The notes below the pieces were generated by a model. That model was not told the DNA's origin, made no database searches, and saw nothing but the letters and a program-made list of their open reading frames with translations. DNA of 64,000 nucleotides from Opacimonas immobilis (GTDB lineage Bacteria; Pseudomonadota; Gammaproteobacteria; Enterobacterales; Alteromonadaceae), in NCBI RefSeq assembly GCF_048282545.1, contig NZ_CP182485.1:2046001-2110000 (forward strand), in the 5' to 3' direction. This document shows, one piece after another, positions 60,601 to 64,000 of this stretch (the stretch's first letter is position 1; each line of letters opens with the position of its first letter). A program made the translations under genes and the position numbers.

Positions 60601-61506
60601 ATGCGTATTTTGATAACGGGTGGCACAGGTTTAATTGGACAAGCATTTGTGCACGCTCATCTTAACGAACACGAGTTTCTCATCGTGAATCGCAACCCGA
60701 GTAAGGTATTGCAGACGTTTCCAGAAGCGATATCAGCAGGCAAGGTTGAGAGCATCACGTTGGCTGAACTGAACAAAGATGTGAGAGTGGATGCGGTCAT
60801 TAATCTCGCAGGTGAACCCATTGCGGATAAGCGTTGGAGCGATAAACAAAAGCGTTTGATTTGTGACAGCCGTTGGCATACCACCCAAGCGCTAGTGGAT
60901 TGGATGCATACAGCGACGACTAAGCCTACTGTTTTTATCAGTGGCTCAGCCATTGGCTATTACGGACGGCAAGATGAAACACCTGTGGCAGAAGACTTTG
61001 CGGATATCCATCATGAGTTTAGCCATGAACTGTGCGCACAATGGGAAGCCATTGCGCAAGGTGCACCGGAATCCGTGCGTATATGTGCTGTACGTACTGG
61101 TGTTGTACTTAGTGCAGAAGGTGGGGCATTAGGTAAAATGCTTCTGCCGTTTAAATTTGGCTTAGGTGGCCCTGTTTCGCCAGGCTCGCAAGGGTTTTCT
61201 TGGATCCACATCGACGACATGGTTGCAGGATTGGCGTTTTTGCTCAATCAGAAAGACGTATCCGGTGCTTTTAACTTTACCGCCCCGAACCCTGTATCAA
61301 ATGAGGTGTTTTCAAAAGCTTTAGCCAAGCGCTTGAACCGCCCTTGCCTGTTTAAAGTGCCACAAATTTCGATGAAGCTGTTATTAGGCGAAGGTGCAGA
61401 TTTGCTCACAACGGGGCAATTTGTGATCCCTCAACGCTTGCTTGATGCCGGATTTGAATTTCGCTATGCCACGGTACAAGAAGCCTTAGATGCGCTAGAG
61501 TTATAA
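60601..61506 (+). CDS. yfcH: NAD-dependent epimerase-like protein YfcH (SDR39U1 family)
   Basis: A 301-residue atypical short-chain dehydrogenase. The N-terminal ILITGGTGLIGQAF is the Rossmann motif, with INLAGEPIADKRWSDKQK, FISGSAIGYYG and GFSWIHIDDMV downstream, and a C-terminal DUF1731-type stretch with VPQRLLDAGFEFRYATVQEAL. The biological reaction is not established. AAGGAAGCACT precedes the ATG. Its stop overlaps the following minus-strand gene by 6 bases. Confidence 0.93.
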   Translation: MRILITGGTGLIGQAFVHAHLNEHEFLIVNRNPSKVLQTFPEAISAGKVESITLAELNKDVRVDAVINLAGEPIADKRWSDKQKRLICDSRWHTTQALVDWMHTATTKPTVFISGSAIGYYGRQDETPVAEDFADIHHEFSHELCAQWEAIAQGAPESVRICAVRTGVVLSAEGGALGKMLLPFKFGLGGPVSPGSQGFSWIHIDDMVAGLAFLLNQKDVSGAFNFTAPNPVSNEVFSKALAKRLNRPCLFKVPQISMKLLLGEGADLLTTGQFVIPQRLLDAGFEFRYATVQEALDALEL

Positions 61507-61923
61507 TATTTTCTTTGTCTGTTTGGCTTGGTAAACAGACCAGGCCAAACACGCGGCCACAGTCACATCGACGCCCAAGCATACATCGGGATAAAACCAA
61601 CTCACACCGTCATTGACCACGAGCCAATGATGCACGTAATCATAGAACCCGTGATACAACCACACGCCCATTGCGACCTTGTCCTTGCGCTCATTTGACC
61701 ATTCTTGCATGTGACTGATGCCGACCAGCATGAAAATGGGCATGCCAAAAAACATTTCTTCAATCACACTTTGCGTGGGTGTCGAAGACCACAGTGCGAA
61801 GCCGACATAAATAGCAGGTAGGAAAATGGTGAGTTGCAACAAGTCCCAGCGCATGAGACGAGCGTAGCGATAGAGCGCTATGCCAAAGGCGATGCCGAGC
61901 AGGATGAGTATAAGTTGCTGCAT
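61501..61923 (-). CDS. Four-helix membrane protein of unknown function
   Basis: A 140-residue protein with hydrophobic segments at about residues 3-19, 28-45, 58-70 and 112-130. Between the third and the fourth is a His/Tyr/Trp-rich stretch WLYHGFYDYVHHWLV. No family is recognised with confidence. Similar sequences may exist as uncharacterised membrane proteins in related bacteria. It begins 17 bases after ccdB on the same strand, so it could be transcribed with ccdAB, but is not an obvious part of the toxin system. Confidence 0.75.
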   Translation of the reverse strand: MQQLILILLGIAFGIALYRYARLMRWDLLQLTIFLPAIYVGFALWSSTPTQSVIEEMFFGMPIFMLVGISHMQEWSNERKDKVAMGVWLYHGFYDYVHHWLVVNDGVSWFYPDVCLGVDVTVAACLAWSVYQAKQTKKIL

Positions 61924-61940
61924 AAAAACCTCAGAATGAC

Positions 61941-62255
61941 CTATATTCCTGTGAATAAAGCGTCGTATGCATTGAGTAATTCATCCCTTTGGTCTGAAAC
62001 ATTGAACATGAATTTATTCAACCTCGATGCCTCGATGGTGAACATGACATTTGTAGACACATAATAATATTCTGAATTATCTTTAATTGTCACAGATAAC
62101 CGCTCTAAAGCGAGCGTTTCGTTATGTGTAACAAAGGCAACCAAGCATGAAGATAAATCACGGTAAAGGTCATTTTGTAACACACAAACATAAGGGTAAT
62201 CGGCTCGACTTTTTGCGATTGGGTTTTGAAATACATCAAACTGATTGATATGCAT
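61941..62255 (-). CDS. ccdB: CcdB-family toxin
   Basis: A 104-residue toxin of the CcdB family, which in the F plasmid poisons DNA gyrase. The N-terminus MHINQFDVFQNP is followed by YPYVCVLQNDLYRDL, and the C-terminal ELLNAYDALFTGI aligns with the F-plasmid end INLMFWGI. The Trp of the F toxin that contacts gyrase is Thr here; the final Gly-Ile is kept. The start at 62255 is chosen over one 6 codons upstream, which would overlap the ccdA stop. Its partner ccdA lies 8 bases upstream on the same strand. Confidence 0.87.
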   Translation of the reverse strand: MHINQFDVFQNPIAKSRADYPYVCVLQNDLYRDLSSCLVAFVTHNETLALERLSVTIKDNSEYYYVSTNVMFTIEASRLNKFMFNVSDQRDELLNAYDALFTGI

Positions 62256-62263
62256 ATAAATGC

Positions 62264-62488
62264 CTAAACACAAATATCTTCATCATCAAAAGGTAACCCT
62301 TTCGCTGCTATATGTTGATTATATTTTTGAATTTTTTCTTGGTTTTGTTCCAGCCATTTTTTAGATAACTCCTGTTTTAGAGCGTTTTCTAAACTGTTGC
62401 TGAGATTTATACCCAGTTTTTTAGCATCACAAGTCAATGATTTATCTACATACACATTGACCCTAACTTTTTCTTTTGCAGACCCCAT
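62264..62488 (-). CDS. ccdA: CcdA-family antitoxin
   Basis: A 74-residue antitoxin. The N-terminal half VRVNVYVDKSLTCDAKKLGINLSNSLENAL is a ribbon-helix-helix DNA-binding domain, and the C-terminal half (LSKKWLEQNQEKIQKYNQH and GLPFDDEDICV) is the flexible CcdB-binding tail, with the conserved Trp and ENQE-like motif (EQNQE here). GAGAG lies before the ATG at 62488; the frame is open 14 codons upstream but that part has no likeness. Order antitoxin-toxin is standard. Repeated TACACACAAT upstream may be its operator. Confidence 0.87.
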   Translation of the reverse strand: MGSAKEKVRVNVYVDKSLTCDAKKLGINLSNSLENALKQELSKKWLEQNQEKIQKYNQHIAAKGLPFDDEDICV

Positions 62489-62511
62489 AAAACTCTCATG
62501 CGCAAAACCTG

Positions 62512-62535
62512 TACACACAATATAATACACACAAT
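62512..62535 (-). promoter_or_regulatory. Direct repeat, candidate CcdA operator
   Basis: TACACACAAT occurs at 62512-62521 and again at 62526-62535, separated by ATAA, so the period is 14 bases. It lies 24-47 bases upstream of the ccdA start, and a -10-like TATTAT (62527-62522 on the minus strand) is between the copies. Ribbon-helix-helix antitoxins repress their own operons, so this is a plausible autoregulatory site. Confidence 0.5.
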
Positions 62536-62560
62536 GATATTTTGAAAATGTTTTTAATAT

Positions 62561-64000
62561 CTACAACACCTTACGCAACAACGTCGTGGTATTGAGTTTC
62601 AACAAGACTCGACAACTTGCCGCGCCCAGTAATCCTACCACTATAGCCCCCGTCAATGGGGCGACGACCCAGTATTCATAGTGAATGGATGTGGACATTT
62701 GAAACACTTGAGATTGCAATAGGTACAAACTGACTTCATTAGCAAGTGCTGCCATGAATCCCGCCACTGAACCAATGATCAAAAACTCATAGATCACCGA
62801 ACGTCGAATCAACCCACCTTGCGCCCCTAAGGTGCGTAAAATAGCTAATTCGCGCTGCCGTTCATCCATTGACGCTTGAACCTGTGCAATCAACACCAAC
62901 GCACCAGCTACCAATACAAGCACTAGAATAAACTCAACCGCTGCTGAAACTTGGTCAATGATGCTGCGGATTTGATTAATACGCGCATCTACATCAAACA
63001 AGGTCACATTTGGGAATGGGCGCAAAAGTTGAGCTAGCTCTGGCTTGCGCTCCTCGGGTAAGAAAAACGAGGTTATATAAGTAGGTGTAAATCGCGCCAT
63101 AGCATCGGGATGCAAGACAAAGAAGAAGTTAGGCTGCATGGTTTGCCAGTTCACTTGACGCAGTGATGTGACCTGTACATCGACGATTTCTGAACCAATG
63201 TTAAAACTCAAGACATCGCCCATGCCAATGCGCATGCGTTTAGCCGCTTCCACTTCAACAGAAACTGGGTAAATCCCCTCACCTAATTCACTGTTTTCAT
63301 ATGACCAGGCATCATGCCACTCACCGGCTACAATTTCGTTGGCTTGTTGTAATTCTGTTCCCCAAGTCAGGTTGGCTTCTCGCCCCATTCCTGCACGTCG
63401 TTCATTCGTGCTATCTTCATCTTCTTTAGTGACTTCTGAGCGCAATACAACATCATTTATTTTGGCAAAGCGCCCTCGGGTCACTGGGTATAAATCGTCG
63501 GATAACACAGCGTTTTGAGCAAAGTGCTGTGCCAAATGATCCTTTTGCGCTTCGGTGACATTGATCATGAAATAATTGGCCGTGCCTTCGGGTAATTGCT
63601 CTTGCCATTGCTTCACAATATCGTTACGCATAACCAGTACAACCAGCAGTAGCATAAGGGTGAGCGCAAAACTGATCAATTGCACAGAGTTGTCTAATGC
63701 TCGGCGTTTTATCCTTGCCCAAGCAAGCTGAGTTGCTGACATTCTTCCTTGTCCCAAGACTCGGCCAAGGGCTATTAAGCCATACGTTGCGCCTAACAAT
63801 AAAACCACTAGGATAAGGCCCGAAATAAACATGATGGCGCTAACCTTGAAGTTCTGTGAATAGGCATACATCAACCCAAAGATCGCCAATCCTGATGTTG
63901 CATATTGCCCGCCTCGACTTTTGAGTGTAGAGACCATATCTCGGCGCAACACCCGTAACGGCGGGATCGCAAATAAGCCCAGCAATGGATATAGGCAGAA
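62561..64000 (-). CDS. FtsX-type ABC transporter permease (YbbP-like), C-terminal part
   Basis: The frame is open to the right edge, so the start and probably the first 300 or more residues are outside the window. The 479 visible codons begin FCLYPLLGLFAIPPLRVLRRD. Membrane helices follow, then a large periplasmic domain (about 180 residues, from NDIVKQWQEQLPEG), and a terminal FtsX domain of three helices with QVQASMDERQRELAILRTLGA, the cytoplasmic coupling motif of MacB/FtsX permeases. The size and the double-FtsX layout fit YbbP, partner of the YbbA ATPase, thought to help export or assemble envelope molecules. The ATPase should lie beyond the right edge. Confidence 0.88.
   Translation of the reverse strand, partial: FCLYPLLGLFAIPPLRVLRRDMVSTLKSRGGQYATSGLAIFGLMYAYSQNFKVSAIMFISGLILVVLLLGATYGLIALGRVLGQGRMSATQLAWARIKRRALDNSVQLISFALTLMLLLVVLVMRNDIVKQWQEQLPEGTANYFMINVTEAQKDHLAQHFAQNAVLSDDLYPVTRGRFAKINDVVLRSEVTKEDEDSTNERRAGMGREANLTWGTELQQANEIVAGEWHDAWSYENSELGEGIYPVSVEVEAAKRMRIGMGDVLSFNIGSEIVDVQVTSLRQVNWQTMQPNFFFVLHPDAMARFTPTYITSFFLPEERKPELAQLLRPFPNVTLFDVDARINQIRSIIDQVSAAVEFILVLVLVAGALVLIAQVQASMDERQRELAILRTLGAQGGLIRRSVIYEFLIIGSVAGFMAALANEVSLYLLQSQVFQMSTSIHYEYWVVAPLTGAIVVGLLGAASCRVLLKLNTTTLLRKVL

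Noticed and set aside
1..64000. CRISPR arrays, insertion sequences, prophage, integrons, rRNA genes, replication origin
   Set aside because: No regularly spaced repeats, transposase or integrase frames, attachment-site duplications or rRNA segments were seen anywhere in the window.

Overview
The window is chromosomal DNA of a marine-type gammaproteobacterium. The closest fit is the Alteromonadales (Alteromonas, Glaciecola or Paraglaciecola-like). This is inferred from E. coli-like gene blocks with diverged sequences (ubiF/miaB-ybeZ-ybeY-corC-lnt, dapB-carA-carB-greA, grpE-dnaK-dnaJ, nadK-recN-bamE, rnm-yciO-scpA-scpB-rluB facing trpEGD(CF)BA-yciI, folX-yfcH), a moderate GC content, a large TonB-dependent receptor and a secreted polyhydroxybutyrate depolymerase. 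No phage, insertion sequence, CRISPR array or conspicuous island was seen. The only small mobile-type cargo is a ccdAB toxin-antitoxin pair near the right end.

Layout. 1-2.1 kb: end of rplY, pth (with an unusual active-site loop) and ychF, closed by a terminator. 2.1-2.6 kb: a tRNA array (Met, Leu, two identical Gln) behind a strong promoter. 2.7-6.3 kb: a Na+/alanine-type symporter facing a minus-strand group, ubiF, a previously uncalled 57-residue membrane protein and a TraB/GumN-family protein. 6.5-11.9 kb: miaB-ybeZ-ybeY-corC-lnt (tRNA modification, ribosome quality and lipoprotein maturation). 12-15 kb: a secreted amidohydrolase and a SulP anion transporter. 15-21.1 kb (minus): dapB, carA, carB and greA, with an intrinsic terminator in the carA leader. 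21.3-24.6 kb: two bacterial-PH-domain membrane proteins and a b561-type cytochrome, converging on a cytochrome c'. 24.6-28.7 kb (minus): grpE-dnaK-dnaJ with two well-formed sigma-32 promoters.

28.8-39.3 kb is the most accessory-looking part. It holds a transporter-like hybrid histidine kinase and a LuxR-type regulator (CrbS/CrbR type), a TonB-dependent receptor, and a divergent operon of GntP-type permease, secreted MetX-fold hydrolase, secreted PHB depolymerase and 3-hydroxybutyrate dehydrogenase. Together these read as a scavenging route from external polyhydroxybutyrate to acetoacetate. 39.4-42.7 kb: nadK, recN (tandem LexA boxes), bamE and a small membrane protein. 42.8-46.6 kb (minus): rnm, yciO (broken by one frameshift), scpA, scpB and rluB. 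46.6-53.8 kb: a complete trp operon with a Trp-Trp-Trp leader peptide and attenuator, then yciI. 53.9-60.1 kb: an M16 lipoprotein protease, a PepSY-like secreted peptide with an OmpR/PhoQ-type two-component system, and an AI-2E-family transporter. 60.2-64 kb: folX, yfcH, an unknown membrane protein, ccdAB and the C-terminal part of a large FtsX-type permease cut by the window edge.

Most genes are ordinary housekeeping genes. The points most worth a second look are the PHB cluster with its signal-peptide-bearing MetX homologue, the carA leader, the diverged Pth loop, the yciO frameshift, the 57-residue membrane protein, and the direct repeats upstream of ccdAB. All functional calls rest on reading the protein sequences and on knowledge of the families; no database search was run.
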